The position numbers were made by a program, and so were the translations under genes. This document shows positions 44,555 through 53,425 of a stretch of DNA of 64,000 nucleotides, one piece after another; the first letter of the stretch is position 1, and the number at the start of each line of letters is the position of its first letter. This stretch comes from Thalassospira sp. GTDB lineage: Bacteria > Pseudomonadota > Alphaproteobacteria > Rhodospirillales > Thalassospiraceae. The notes beneath the pieces were generated by a model. The model worked only from the letters and a program-made list of their open reading frames with translations, did not search any database and was not told the origin of the DNA. The stretch spans positions 62,001-126,000 of the forward strand of contig NZ_PAQR01000054.1 of NCBI RefSeq assembly GCF_002709775.1, in the 5' to 3' direction.

Positions 44555-44791
44555 ATGGGTATTGGCGTTTGGCAAATCGTTCTGATTCTTGCGATTGTCC
44601 TGATCATCTTTGGCGCAGGCAAACTGCCGAAAGTGATGGGTGACATGGGCAAAGGGATCAAGAGCTTCAAAGCGGGCATCAACGAAAAAGAAGAAGATGC
44701 AGGCGCTTCGGCCAAGACCATCGAAAACACGACCTCTGCATCGGTTTCTTCCGAGAGCAAAGATAATGAGAAGGATTCTGTGAAATCCTGA
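44555..44791 (+). CDS. tatA: Twin-arginine translocase subunit TatA
   Basis: This 78-residue protein has one N-terminal membrane helix (WQIVLILAIVLIIFGAGKLP) followed by the amphipathic helix MGDMGKGIKSFKAGI and a charged tail. The FGAGKLP hinge is diagnostic. TatA multimers form the pore for folded proteins. ATG 44555 follows GGAG. It is first of the tatABC operon; tatB starts 35 bases after its stop. Confidence 0.96.
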   Translation: MGIGVWQIVLILAIVLIIFGAGKLPKVMGDMGKGIKSFKAGINEKEEDAGASAKTIENTTSASVSSESKDNEKDSVKS

Positions 44792-44826
44792 TCGTCTGTC
44801 GGATTTCCTTCAGATAGGCGTGTCAT

Positions 44827-45225
44827 ATGTTTGATATCGGCTGGACCGAAATGGCTCTTGTGGCCGTCGTCGCACTGTTTGTCGTCGGCCCGAAAGAGCT
44901 ACCGCATCTGCTGTATAAATTGGCGGGTTACTGGAAAAAAGTGCGCGGTATGGCGCGCGAATTCCAAAGCGGAATTGATGACATCATCCGCGAGGCGGAA
45001 CTTGATGATCTGCGCAAGCAGGTCAACAGTTCACATAGCAACCCGACCGATTTTCTAGAGAATAAAATCTCAAGCCCCAAAAGCGACGAGACAAAGACTG
45101 AGTCCAAGCCAAAAGCAGAGAAACCCGTCGAAAAGGCGGATACACCTGCGAAACCGGCCAAAGCGACGTCTGGTAAGTCCGCAGATGACAGCAAGAAGAA
45201 AGATCAGCCGGAGAGCCAGGCGTGA
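44827..45225 (+). CDS. tatB: Twin-arginine translocase subunit TatB
   Basis: This 132-residue protein opens MFDIGWTEMALVAVVALFVV, then GPKELPHLLYKLAGYW (hinge), followed by an amphipathic helix and a Lys/Asp/Pro-rich tail. The GPKELP motif separates it from TatA. It binds signal peptides with TatC. Its stop overlaps the tatC start. Confidence 0.95.
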   Translation: MFDIGWTEMALVAVVALFVVGPKELPHLLYKLAGYWKKVRGMAREFQSGIDDIIREAELDDLRKQVNSSHSNPTDFLENKISSPKSDETKTESKPKAEKPVEKADTPAKPAKATSGKSADDSKKKDQPESQA

Positions 45226-46220
45226 ACATGCAATCGCATGACAGACAGATGCCCATCATGGAGCATCTGATCGAGCTGAGAAACCGCCTGACCTGGGCGG
45301 TTCTTGCGCTATTCATTACATTCGGTGCTTGTTACTACTTCGTCGAGGATATCTACGGGTTCCTCGTACGGCCGCTTGCCGAAATCATGGGGCCGGACCG
45401 GCGCATGATCTATACGGCCCTGACCGAAGTGTTCTTCACTTACGTCAAGGTATCGTTCTTCGCTGCATGCTTTGTTTCCGCACCAGTATTCCTTGGTCAG
45501 TTCTGGGCCTTTGTCGCACCGGGGTTGTATAAAAACGAACGTTCGGCCTTTATGCCGTTCCTGTTCGCGACCCCGATCCTGTTCCTGATGGGCGGTGCGC
45601 TGGTCTATTACCTGATCATGCCGCTGGCCTGGAAATTTTTCCTGAGCTTTGAACAGGCGGGCGGCGCAGCCAACCTCGCGATCCAGCTTGAAGCCAAGGT
45701 CGGTGAATACCTTTCACTGGTGATGAAGCTGATCTTTGCTTTCGGGCTTTGCTTCCAGCTTCCGGTCCTGCTGACGCTGATGGCACGTGCTGGCATCGTG
45801 ACCGCCGATGGGCTGGCACGCCGCCGGAAATATGCGATTGTGATTGCGTTCGGCTTTGCTGCGGTCCTCACACCGCCGGATTTGATTTCGCAGATCGGTC
45901 TGGGTATTCCGATTATCATTCTTTATGAAATCTCGATCATCATGGCCCGGATTTCGGAGCGTAAGCGCGCCAAAGCCGCTGATGACGAAGACGACGAAGA
46001 TGATGAAGCGGAGTCTGATGAAGACGAAGCACAAGCTGCTACCGGAACAACGGTTGCAACATCTGGGGACAGCGTTGATGCGCAAGCAGAAGCCGCTGCA
46101 TCCTATGATGATGGCCAGTCATCATTGACCCGATCTTCCGATGATGACAGCGATGCGCCAAAGCTGTCCGGACCGTCGAACAATGATGATGGCGAGGATG
46201 ATTTCAACAACGCCCGTTGA
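45222..46220 (+). CDS. tatC: Twin-arginine translocase subunit TatC with long acidic tail
   Basis: This 332-residue protein holds the Tat signal-recognition subunit: MPIMEHLIELRNRLTWAVLA near the start, then six membrane helices and family motif FGLCFQLPVLLTLMARAG near 178. The first ~248 residues match TatC; the remaining ~80 are an extra acidic, low-complexity tail (e.g. DDEDDEDDEAESDEDEAQ). Such a tail is longer than usual. GTG 45222 is used, coupled to tatB. A hairpin follows at 46254. Confidence 0.95.
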   Translation: MNMQSHDRQMPIMEHLIELRNRLTWAVLALFITFGACYYFVEDIYGFLVRPLAEIMGPDRRMIYTALTEVFFTYVKVSFFAACFVSAPVFLGQFWAFVAPGLYKNERSAFMPFLFATPILFLMGGALVYYLIMPLAWKFFLSFEQAGGAANLAIQLEAKVGEYLSLVMKLIFAFGLCFQLPVLLTLMARAGIVTADGLARRRKYAIVIAFGFAAVLTPPDLISQIGLGIPIIILYEISIIMARISERKRAKAADDEDDEDDEAESDEDEAQAATGTTVATSGDSVDAQAEAAASYDDGQSSLTRSSDDDSDAPKLSGPSNNDDGEDDFNNAR

Positions 46221-46253
46221 TTGAAATTGTCAACCGAAACCGTCCGATTTGAC

Positions 46254-46276
46254 GGGGTGGACCTTGGGTCCACCCC
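46254..46276 (+). terminator. Hairpin between tatC and serS
   Basis: GGGGTGGACC/GGTCCACCCC is a perfect 10-bp stem with loop TTG. It lacks a T-run. It may weakly end the tat transcript or form part of the serS leader. Confidence 0.5.
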
Positions 46277-46320
46277 ATCGTATAAAGCCACAAATAGATA
46301 GACTGACAGGGTGCCGTTCG

Positions 46321-47595
46321 ATGCACGACATTAAATGGATTCGGGACAATCCCGAGGCTTTTGACGCAGCAATGACTGCGCGCAAACAGGACGTTACCGC
46401 ACAGCGTCTGATCGATATCGACGTTGAGCGCCGCAAACTGATGACTGAACATCAGGAAATGCTGGCGCGCCGCAAGACGATCTCAGGTGAAATCGGCAAA
46501 TTGCGCAAAAATGGCGAGAATGCTGACGACCTGATGGCCGAAATGGGCACGCTCAAGGACAAGATCAAGGAAGCCGAGGACGGACAGGCATCGCTTAATG
46601 ATCAGCTTGATCTTCTGCTGTCGTCCTTCCCGAACGTTCTCGATCCCGAAGTGCCGGTCGGTGAAGACGAAGATGACAATGTCGAAGTCAATCGTTGGGG
46701 TACGCCCGGTGAGTTTGATTTCAAGCCGCTTGAACATTTCGAGATTGGTGAAAAACTCGGCCTGATGGATTTCGAAACCGCCGCCAAGCTTTCGGGTTCG
46801 CGCTTTGTTATTCTGCGTGGCGGTCTTGCCAAGCTTGAACGTGCGCTTTCGCAGTTCATGATCGACCTGCACACGACCGAGCATGGTTATGAAGAAACCA
46901 TCACGCCGATGCTCGTGCGCGACAATGCAGTGTTTGGCACTGGCCAGCTTCCAAAATTCGCCGAAGACCTGTTTAAAACGACCAATGATTACTGGTTGAT
47001 CCCGACTTCTGAAGTCACCCTGACCAACCAGGTGGCAGACGAAATCGTTGATCAGGCAGCGCTTCCGCTGCGTTACACCGCGCTGACCCAGTGTTTCCGC
47101 TCGGAAGCCGGTTCGGCCGGGCGTGATACCCGTGGCATGATCCGCCAGCATCAGTTCTCCAAGGTCGAAATGGTTTCGGTGGTCGAGGCCGAGAAATCGG
47201 ACGAGGAACTGACCCGCAAGACGCGTTGTGCGGAAACGGTTCTCGAACGCCTTGGTTTGCCGTATCGCACCGTGATCCTGTGCACCGGTGATATCGGGTT
47301 CTCCGCCACGAAAACCTATGACATCGAAGTCTGGCTGCCGGGGCAGGGCAAATATCGTGAGATTTCTTCCTGCTCGAACACCCGTGACTTCCAGGCACGC
47401 CGTATGAATGCGCGTTATCGTGCTGCTGGCGAGAAAAAGACCCAGTTTGTCCATACCCTGAACGGGTCTGGTCTTGCGGTTGGCCGTTGCCTGATTGCGG
47501 TGATGGAAAACTATCAGCAGGCAGATGGTTCGATCCGTGTTCCGGATGCGCTCAAGCCCTATATGGGCGGTCTCGAGGTTATCTCGGCGCGCTAG
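46321..47595 (+). CDS. serS: Seryl-tRNA synthetase
   Basis: This 424-residue class II synthetase charges tRNA-Ser and tRNA-Sec. The N-terminal coiled-coil arm (residues ~25-100) is followed by motif 2 [20 protein letters not shown] near 258 and motif 3 [17 protein letters not shown] near 385. It begins [15 protein letters not shown], the usual opening. ATG 46321 is supported by this. surE follows after 11 bases, so serS-surE-pcm-nlpD form one unit. Confidence 0.97.
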   Translation: MHDIKWIRDNPEAFDAAMTARKQDVTAQRLIDIDVERRKLMTEHQEMLARRKTISGEIGKLRKNGENADDLMAEMGTLKDKIKEAEDGQASLNDQLDLLLSSFPNVLDPEVPVGEDEDDNVEVNRWGTPGEFDFKPLEHFEIGEKLGLMDFETAAKLSGSRFVILRGGLAKLERALSQFMIDLHTTEHGYEETITPMLVRDNAVFGTGQLPKFAEDLFKTTNDYWLIPTSEVTLTNQVADEIVDQAALPLRYTALTQCFRSEAGSAGRDTRGMIRQHQFSKVEMVSVVEAEKSDEELTRKTRCAETVLERLGLPYRTVILCTGDIGFSATKTYDIEVWLPGQGKYREISSCSNTRDFQARRMNARYRAAGEKKTQFVHTLNGSGLAVGRCLIAVMENYQQADGSIRVPDALKPYMGGLEVISAR

Positions 47596-47606
47596 GACAT
47601 ACAGAC

Positions 47607-48374
47607 ATGCTCGATCTCACCAACGCACGTATCCTGATCAGTAATGATGATGGCATTGACGCGCCAGGGATCAAGCTGCTCGAACAGCTCGCGCGCGAGT
47701 TTTCTGATGATGTCTGGGTGATTGCACCATCGATGGAGCAAAGCGGGGCGGGGCATTCCCTGACCCTGCGTCGCCCGTTGCGCATTCATAAGCGCGACGA
47801 ACGGCACTTTGCCGTCGATGGCACCCCGACGGACTGCATTCTGCTTGGCCTGCAGCAGGTCATGCGTGACAGCCCGCCTGACATTGTTTTGTCCGGGATT
47901 AACCGGGGTGGCAACCTTGGCGAGGACGTGACCTATTCCGGTACCGTGGCCGCCGCCATGGAAGCAACGCTTCTGAATGTGCCGGCGGTTGCCTTTTCGC
48001 AGTATTTTGCCAGTGACATGATCGACTGGACGATTGCTGAAAAGTACCTGAAGGACGTTCTGGCGACTTTGGTCACCACGACCTGGCCCAAAGGCGTTCT
48101 GATCAACGTCAACTTCCCCGACCATGAAGCAAATGGCGGGGCAGAGGTCAAAATCGCCAAGCAGGGACAACGCAAGATCGGTGATCATATTGCCGAACGC
48201 CTTGATCCGCGTGGGGAGCCTTACTACTGGATCGGCGCCATTCAGTCCGAACTGCCCGAGGACAACAAGGCTGATTTGCGTGTGATCGAACAGGGTAATA
48301 TTTCGGTGCCCCCGATCAGCCTTGATTTCACCCATTACGAAACGTTTGAAAAACTGACGAAGGCCTTTCCGTGA
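47607..48374 (+). CDS. surE: 5'/3'-nucleotidase SurE
   Basis: This 255-residue metal-dependent nucleotidase shows ILISNDDGIDAPGIKLLE near residue 8 (metal Asp-Asp), APSMEQSGAGHSLTL near 38, the active loop VDGTPTDCILLGL near 70, and SGINRGGNLGEDVTYSGTVAA near 98-118 (split as glycine-rich metal site). The ATG at 47607 is the family start. It ends GTGA, overlapping pcm. Together with pcm and nlpD it forms a conserved stress-survival cluster. Confidence 0.96.
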   Translation: MLDLTNARILISNDDGIDAPGIKLLEQLAREFSDDVWVIAPSMEQSGAGHSLTLRRPLRIHKRDERHFAVDGTPTDCILLGLQQVMRDSPPDIVLSGINRGGNLGEDVTYSGTVAAAMEATLLNVPAVAFSQYFASDMIDWTIAEKYLKDVLATLVTTTWPKGVLINVNFPDHEANGGAEVKIAKQGQRKIGDHIAERLDPRGEPYYWIGAIQSELPEDNKADLRVIEQGNISVPPISLDFTHYETFEKLTKAFP

Positions 48375-49024
48375 ACGAGCCGGTGATTACGCGCGAAACC
48401 GCCATAGCCAATCTGCTGCAGATCCTTCGTGATGATGGTATTCACGATGAAACTGTGCTGTCGGCATTGTCGGAAATTCCCCGCGAATCCTTCGTAGCAG
48501 ATCCGTTCGTCAGTCGGGCTTGGGAAAACGTTGCACTCCCGATCAGCAAGGGCCAAACGATCTCGCAGCCCTATATCGTCGCCCTGATGACCCAAGCGCT
48601 TGAGCTTAATGACCGCATGAAGGTCCTAGAGGTCGGCACCGGGTCTGGTTATCAGGCGGCCATTCTCGCGAAACTGGCACGGCGCGTTTACACCCTTGAA
48701 CGACACAAGCCACTTTTGCGCGAAGCCGAAGAAAAGTTCCGTGAACTGGGCCTTCACACCATATCGACCCTGCATGCCGACGGCGGGCTTGGCTGGAAGG
48801 CGCAGGCTCCGTTTGACCGCATTATCGTGACGGCTGCGGCACAGGACGTACCGCCGGTGCTGGTCGACCAGCTTGCGGTTGGTGGGATTATGGTCGTTCC
48901 TGTGGGCGAGGTATCCCATACACAGCTGTTGCTACGTGTAACACGCACGCCGAGCGGCGTTGACGTGACCGAATTGATGCCGGTTCGGTTTGTTCCGATG
49001 CTGCCCGGAACCGAAGAATTCTAG
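48371..49024 (+). CDS. pcm: Protein-L-isoaspartate O-methyltransferase (canonical)
   Basis: This 217-residue SAM-dependent repair enzyme is complete. ISKGQTISQPYIVALMTQAL near residue 58 is the substrate loop and VLEVGTGSGYQAAILAKLA near 83 binds SAM. The Rossmann strand FDRIIVTAAAQDVP and the C-terminal sheet follow. GTG 48371 is used, overlapping surE by four bases. It is the second PIMT-family gene in the window; the one at 24137 is divergent. Confidence 0.96.
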   Translation: MNEPVITRETAIANLLQILRDDGIHDETVLSALSEIPRESFVADPFVSRAWENVALPISKGQTISQPYIVALMTQALELNDRMKVLEVGTGSGYQAAILAKLARRVYTLERHKPLLREAEEKFRELGLHTISTLHADGGLGWKAQAPFDRIIVTAAAQDVPPVLVDQLAVGGIMVVPVGEVSHTQLLLRVTRTPSGVDVTELMPVRFVPMLPGTEEF

Positions 49025-49105
49025 CCGCTACTACCCGATAAAAATCCATCGAAAGCACCCTGATGCTTACCGATTGTTAACCGCTGATCGGAGACAATCG
49101 AAAAC

Positions 49106-50161
49106 ATGATGGAAAATTGTGTCAAAAGCGCTGTTTATCACGGAAAACGCCTGCTGCTTGTCTGTGCGGCAAGTGCGGCGCTTGGTGGCTGTTTGCTCAA
49201 TTCCGTTCCGGTGCCGGTGGTGTATGGCGATGGGGCCAGTTACAGCCCCTATAGCATGCCAAAGCTTAAAAACGGCGAACGCGTCATCACCGTTGAGCCG
49301 GGTGATACTGTGTCGCAGCTGGCAGTGCGCTATCACATGGATTTTGTCCAGTTCACCCGGCGCAATGACCTTCGCGAGCCTTTTGTTATTTATCCGGGCC
49401 AGCGGCTTGTGCTGCCGCCCTGGACGCCGAACTATGACAGCATGCCGCCCGATACAGCCGTGGCATCCCGATCAACTACACCGACCAAAACCGTTACCAT
49501 CGGCGGCAAGCGACAGGTGGTAAGTGTTCCGGCCAAAACGAAGAGCGCGCCGGTACGAACATCCCGCCCGACGACAACGGTTGCGCGTGTCTCGCCGCGT
49601 AATGGCGGCAGCATTCCAACGCCGGGGATCAAACCACAGGACTTCGCCGCAGCAGCCGAACGCCAGATGGCGTCTGCACGTAGCTGGCAGACCGATAGCA
49701 AACCGATGGCAGTTGCAGGGCAGGGCAGCAATGTGCGCCAAAACGTCGCCCTGGCAGAACCATCCGCCCGAAAGGGCTTTATCTGGCCAGTTCAGGGCAA
49801 GGTCGTTCTGAAATACGGCGCCGGGTCTGGAGGCCTGTTTAATGACGGTATCAACATTCAAGCCAACCGTGGTACACCGATTCTGGCGGCAGAAAACGGC
49901 GTTGTGACCTATGTCGGTAACGAACTGCGCGGGTTTGGCAACCTGATCCTGATCAAGCACGCGGATAACTTCGTCACCGCCTATGCCCACACAGAAAGCC
50001 CGCTTGTGGCCCGCGGGGATGTGGTGACACGCGGGCAAAAGATTTCGACCGTTGGCACAACAGGGGCTGTGACCTTCCCGCAACTTCACTTTGAAGTACG
50101 TCAGGGCCGCAAATCATCGGACCCAATCAAGTTCCTGCCAAGCGTGATGGTATCGCGCTAA
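49106..50161 (+). CDS. nlpD: NlpD-like lipoprotein with LysM and degenerate LytM domains
   Basis: This 351-residue lipoprotein has a lipobox LGGC with Cys29, a LysM domain (residues ~59-105, VITVEPGDTVSQLAVRYHMD), a Pro/Thr/Arg-rich linker, and a C-terminal M23/LytM fold (~228-345). The LytM catalytic residues are lost (NDGIN where HxxxD belongs; QLHFEV for HLHFE), as in E. coli NlpD, which activates the amidase AmiC rather than cutting itself. It lies after surE-pcm, the usual order. The start is ATG 49106 or 49109, after CGGAGA. Confidence 0.93.
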   Translation: MMENCVKSAVYHGKRLLLVCAASAALGGCLLNSVPVPVVYGDGASYSPYSMPKLKNGERVITVEPGDTVSQLAVRYHMDFVQFTRRNDLREPFVIYPGQRLVLPPWTPNYDSMPPDTAVASRSTTPTKTVTIGGKRQVVSVPAKTKSAPVRTSRPTTTVARVSPRNGGSIPTPGIKPQDFAAAAERQMASARSWQTDSKPMAVAGQGSNVRQNVALAEPSARKGFIWPVQGKVVLKYGAGSGGLFNDGINIQANRGTPILAAENGVVTYVGNELRGFGNLILIKHADNFVTAYAHTESPLVARGDVVTRGQKISTVGTTGAVTFPQLHFEVRQGRKSSDPIKFLPSVMVSR

Positions 50162-50166
50162 CGAAA

Positions 50167-50195
50167 ACACCCGGACGTTCTGCCCGGGTGTCTTT
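50167..50195. terminator. Terminator after nlpD
   Basis: ACACCCGG/CCGGGTGT encloses a 9-base loop and is followed by CTTTAT. It lies between convergent nlpD and the DUF815 gene. Confidence 0.8.
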
Positions 50196-50222
50196 ATCTG
50201 AACAGCTTATGTGACGGCGTTG

Positions 50223-51086
50223 CTAGTCGATGGACTTGCCCAGTTCACCTGCAACTTCCTGAATGAACTGCCATGCGACACGACCGGAACGGCTGCCGCG
50301 CGTAACGGTCCATTCCTTGGCGCGTGCGTGCAATTCTTCGGTCGGGATGTCGAGTTTGAATTCCTTCGCATAGCCTTCGATGATCTCGAAATAGACATCC
50401 TGCGAGATGTTGTGGAAACCTAGCCACAGACCGAAACGATCCGAGAGCGAGACCTTTTCCTCGACCGCTTCGGACGGATTGATCGCCGTGGAGCGTTCAT
50501 TTTCGATCATATCGCGCGCCATCAGATGACGACGGTTGGATGTGGCATAGAAAATAACGTTCTTGGGTCGGCCCTCGATCCCGCCATCCAGCACGGCTTT
50601 AAGCGACTTATAGCTTTCATCATGCATGTCAAAGGACAGGTCATCGCAGAACAGAATGGTCCGGCGGCCGCTGTCTTGCAGGATATGCAACAGATCGGGC
50701 AGGGTCGGGATGTCTTCGCGATGAATTTCAACCAGTGCCAGCGATGCCGGGTTTTCGGCGTTGATCTTGGCGTGCATCGCCTTGACGATGGAACTTTTGC
50801 CGGTCCCGCGCGCGCCCCAAAGCAGCGCGTTGTTGGCAGGCAGGCCATCGGCAAAGCGTTTGGTGTTGTTATAAAGGATTTCTTTTTGCTGCCCGATGCC
50901 TTGAAGAAGGCCGATATCAACGCGGTTGACGTTACGCACCGGCTGCAAGTAGCTGGCTTGTGCCTGCCAGACAAAGGCATCTGCGGCACTCAGATCATTC
51001 TCGGACCGTGCCGGGGGCGCTATACGCTCAAGCGCTGTGGCAATGCGTTCAAGGGTAGGCAAAAGCTTGTCGAAATCGCTACTCAT
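50223..51086 (-). CDS. DUF815 family AAA-type ATPase
   Basis: This 287-residue protein matches DUF815: LLQGIGQQKEILYNNTKRFA near residue 63-82, Walker A GARGTGKSS near 95, and Walker B TILFCDDLSF near 150, with sensor VIFYATSNRRHLM near 185. ATG 51086 follows AGAGG. The family is common in alphaproteobacteria, often beside yajC-secDF, as here (divergent). Its role is unknown; a chaperone-like AAA function is likely by fold only. Confidence 0.88.
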   Translation of the reverse strand: MSSDFDKLLPTLERIATALERIAPPARSENDLSAADAFVWQAQASYLQPVRNVNRVDIGLLQGIGQQKEILYNNTKRFADGLPANNALLWGARGTGKSSIVKAMHAKINAENPASLALVEIHREDIPTLPDLLHILQDSGRRTILFCDDLSFDMHDESYKSLKAVLDGGIEGRPKNVIFYATSNRRHLMARDMIENERSTAINPSEAVEEKVSLSDRFGLWLGFHNISQDVYFEIIEGYAKEFKLDIPTEELHARAKEWTVTRGSRSGRVAWQFIQEVAGELGKSID

Positions 51087-51249
51087 CGGGGCCTCTTGGG
51101 GGTTTCTTGTTCCGGTGACGTTTTTTGTTGGCCGGAAAGCTAGCACATCAGCAAGTCAATGGAAGTCTTTGTTATAAGGACTTTCGTGCAACGCAAGGTG
51201 AACAAAAGCACACAAGTGTTGATTTTAGTGCTTTAAAACCGGTTCTCCC

Positions 51250-51277
51250 TTGCTTTGGCGCAACACCCCGTTATATT
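51250..51277 (+). promoter_or_regulatory. Candidate sigma-70-type promoter of yajC-secDF
   Basis: TTGCTT at 51250 and TATATT at 51272 are separated by 16 bases, about 45 bases ahead of the yajC ATG. Position and spacing fit a housekeeping promoter. Confidence 0.45.
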
Positions 51278-51320
51278 CCGGCAGTTGATATTTTTTGTTC
51301 TGAGGGATTAGGAGTTCCTA

Positions 51321-51698
51321 ATGTTTATTTCGACGGCTTACGCTCAGGCCGCTGGTGGTGCAGATGGTGCGGGTGCGCTGATGCAGTTTGCACCGCTGAT
51401 CCTGATTTTTGTTGTTTTCTATTTCCTGCTTATTCGTCCTCAGCAGAAAAAGCAGAAAGAACATAAAGCAATGCTCGATGCGATCCGTCGCGGCGACAAG
51501 ATTGTTACCGCTGGTGGCCTGATTGGTACCGTTGCCAAGGTTGTTGGCGATGATGAACTGTCGGTCGAGATCGCTGATGGCGTCAAAGTTAAAGTAGCAC
51601 GCGGCATGGTTTCCACGGTTCTTTCGAAAACCGAACCTGCCAAAAGCGACGCGAAAGACGACAAAGAAGAAAAAGAAGAAGAGACCAAGAAAGACTGA
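51321..51698 (+). CDS. yajC: Preprotein translocase accessory subunit YajC
   Basis: This 125-residue protein has a single N-terminal membrane helix (QFAPLILIFVVFYFLLIRPQ near 29-48) and a short cytoplasmic domain beginning KKQKEHKAMLDAIRRGDKI near 51. It contains VTAGGLIGTVAKV and ends in a lysine/glutamate-rich tail. It associates with SecDF. ATG 51321 follows AGGAG. Confidence 0.96.
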   Translation: MFISTAYAQAAGGADGAGALMQFAPLILIFVVFYFLLIRPQQKKQKEHKAMLDAIRRGDKIVTAGGLIGTVAKVVGDDELSVEIADGVKVKVARGMVSTVLSKTEPAKSDAKDDKEEKEEETKKD

Positions 51699-51715
51699 TC
51701 TCTTCGTATCAAGCG

Positions 51716-51746
51716 AGGCGGGGCACAAGGCTCCGCCTTCTTGCAT
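51716..51746 (+). terminator. Hairpin in the yajC-secD gap
   Basis: AGGCGGGGC pairs imperfectly with GGCTCCGCCT and is followed by a loose T-rich stretch. It is possibly a weak attenuator. A second perfect hairpin, GTTCCAAG/CTTGGAAC with loop AAT, sits at 51783-51801, 40 bases ahead of secD. Confidence 0.45.
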
Positions 51747-51840
51747 TTTGCCGGTGGCCTGAAGCGGTACCCAATACCCGTTGTTCCAAGAATCTTGGAA
51801 CCAGACCTAGGTTGACCCTGACAGATCCGGTCACAAAAAC

Positions 51841-53406
51841 ATGCTTTATTTTACCAAATGGAAAGCAGCACTGGTCCTTCTGGTGTGTGCATTGGGCGTC
51901 ATTTATGCGGCGCCGAACTTCCTGCCGTCGGGCACGTTCCCGACTGAATCCAGTTACCTGCCGGGCAAGCAGATCAATCTTGGCCTGGACCTTCGTGGCG
52001 GCTCGCACATGTTGCTTGAAGTCGACACCGACAGTGTTCTGCGCGAACGTTATGATGCCCTTGCTGATGCAATCCGCACCGAACTGCGTCAGGAACAGAT
52101 CCGTAACCGCCCGCGTGAAGCCACGGAAAATGGTGCCGAAATCACCATTCTGCGGCCAGAAGATGTCGAAAAGGCCCGCGAAATTGCGCGTACGGCTGAA
52201 CCGAATACCGAACTGAGCGGCGAGGGCAACAATATCGTTGTCACCTATAACGAGGTTGCTTACCGCGAACTGATCGACCGTGCGATTGCGCAGTCCCTTG
52301 AAGTTGTCCGTCGTCGTGTTGACGAACTGGGCACCACGGAACCGTCAATCCAGCGTCAGGGTGAAAACCGTATCGTTGTACAGGTGCCGGGTCTTGATGA
52401 TCCGTCACGCCTGCGTGCCATCCTTGGCCGTACTGCAAAGATGAACTTCCATCTTGTGAACAACGAAAAAACCGCTGCTGATGCACGTGCGACCGGCCTT
52501 CCGCCGGGAACCATGATCCTGCCGTCGGCAGATGAAGGTGACGGCATCCGTGAATATCTGATTGATCGCCGCATTGTTGTGTCGGGTGACAACCTTGTTG
52601 ATTCCCAGCCGACCTTCAGCGACGGCCGCCCGGTTGTATCATTCCGCTTTGATGCGGCCGGTGGTGCACGCTTCGGCGATATCACCAGCAAAAATTCCGG
52701 TCGTGGTCTTGCCATTGTTCTTGATGGCGAAGTGATTTCCGCACCGCGCATCAATGAACCGATCCTTGGTGGTAATGGCATCATTACCGGCCAGTTCAGC
52801 GTTCAGGAAGCCAACGATCTTTCGCTTCTGCTGCGTGCGGGCGCCTTGCCGGCACCGATGCAGATCCTTGAAGAACGTTCGGTCGGTCCGGGCCTTGGCC
52901 AGGATTCGGTCGAGGCAGGTGAATTTGCCGCCGTCCTTGGTCTGGTCTTCGTGATTGCCTTCATGGTGATCAGCTATGGCCGATTTGGCATTTATGCCGA
53001 TATTGCGCTTATGATGAACCTGATCCTGGTTTTGGCGGTGATGTCTGTACTTCAGGCGACACTGACCCTGCCGGGGATCGCAGGTATCGTTCTGACAGTC
53101 GGTATGGCGGTTGACGCCAACGTTCTGATCTTTGAGCGTATCCGCGAGGAACGGCGAAACGGACGATCGATCATCAATTCGATTGATGCCGGTTATCGTA
53201 GTGCCATGTCGACCATTCTTGATGCCAACATCACGACCTTGATTGCAGCGCTTGTGCTGTTCAGCTTTGGCTCCGGTCCGATCAAGGGCTTTGCCGTGAC
53301 GCTGGCGATCGGGATTATCACCTCGATGTTCTCGGCGATCTGGCTGACCCGTTTGCTGATTGCAACCTGGGTCAAGCGCAGCCGCCCGACCGAGCTGGTT
53401 ATTTAA
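51841..53406 (+). CDS. secD: Protein translocase subunit SecD
   Basis: This 521-residue inner-membrane subunit pulls proteins through SecYEG using proton flow. It has a first helix near residues 7-25, the periplasmic P1 region opening INLGLDLRGGSHMLLEVD near 39, and five more helices near 358-515. VGMAVDANVLIFERIREE near 420 is the conserved functional motif. The length is normal for alphaproteobacteria. No clear ribosome site precedes ATG 51841. secF follows after 19 bases. Confidence 0.96.
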   Translation: MLYFTKWKAALVLLVCALGVIYAAPNFLPSGTFPTESSYLPGKQINLGLDLRGGSHMLLEVDTDSVLRERYDALADAIRTELRQEQIRNRPREATENGAEITILRPEDVEKAREIARTAEPNTELSGEGNNIVVTYNEVAYRELIDRAIAQSLEVVRRRVDELGTTEPSIQRQGENRIVVQVPGLDDPSRLRAILGRTAKMNFHLVNNEKTAADARATGLPPGTMILPSADEGDGIREYLIDRRIVVSGDNLVDSQPTFSDGRPVVSFRFDAAGGARFGDITSKNSGRGLAIVLDGEVISAPRINEPILGGNGIITGQFSVQEANDLSLLLRAGALPAPMQILEERSVGPGLGQDSVEAGEFAAVLGLVFVIAFMVISYGRFGIYADIALMMNLILVLAVMSVLQATLTLPGIAGIVLTVGMAVDANVLIFERIREERRNGRSIINSIDAGYRSAMSTILDANITTLIAALVLFSFGSGPIKGFAVTLAIGIITSMFSAIWLTRLLIATWVKRSRPTELVI

Positions 53407-53425
53407 GGAAGGGAACAGGGAAGAT

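Noticed and set aside
46254-46276. T-box or other riboswitch ahead of serS
   Set aside because: Only a single hairpin is present and no T-box elements are visible; T-boxes are also not expected in this group.
49106-50161. Active M23 endopeptidase
   Set aside because: The HxxxD and HLH residues are replaced (NDGIN, QLH), so it is called NlpD-like, an amidase activator.
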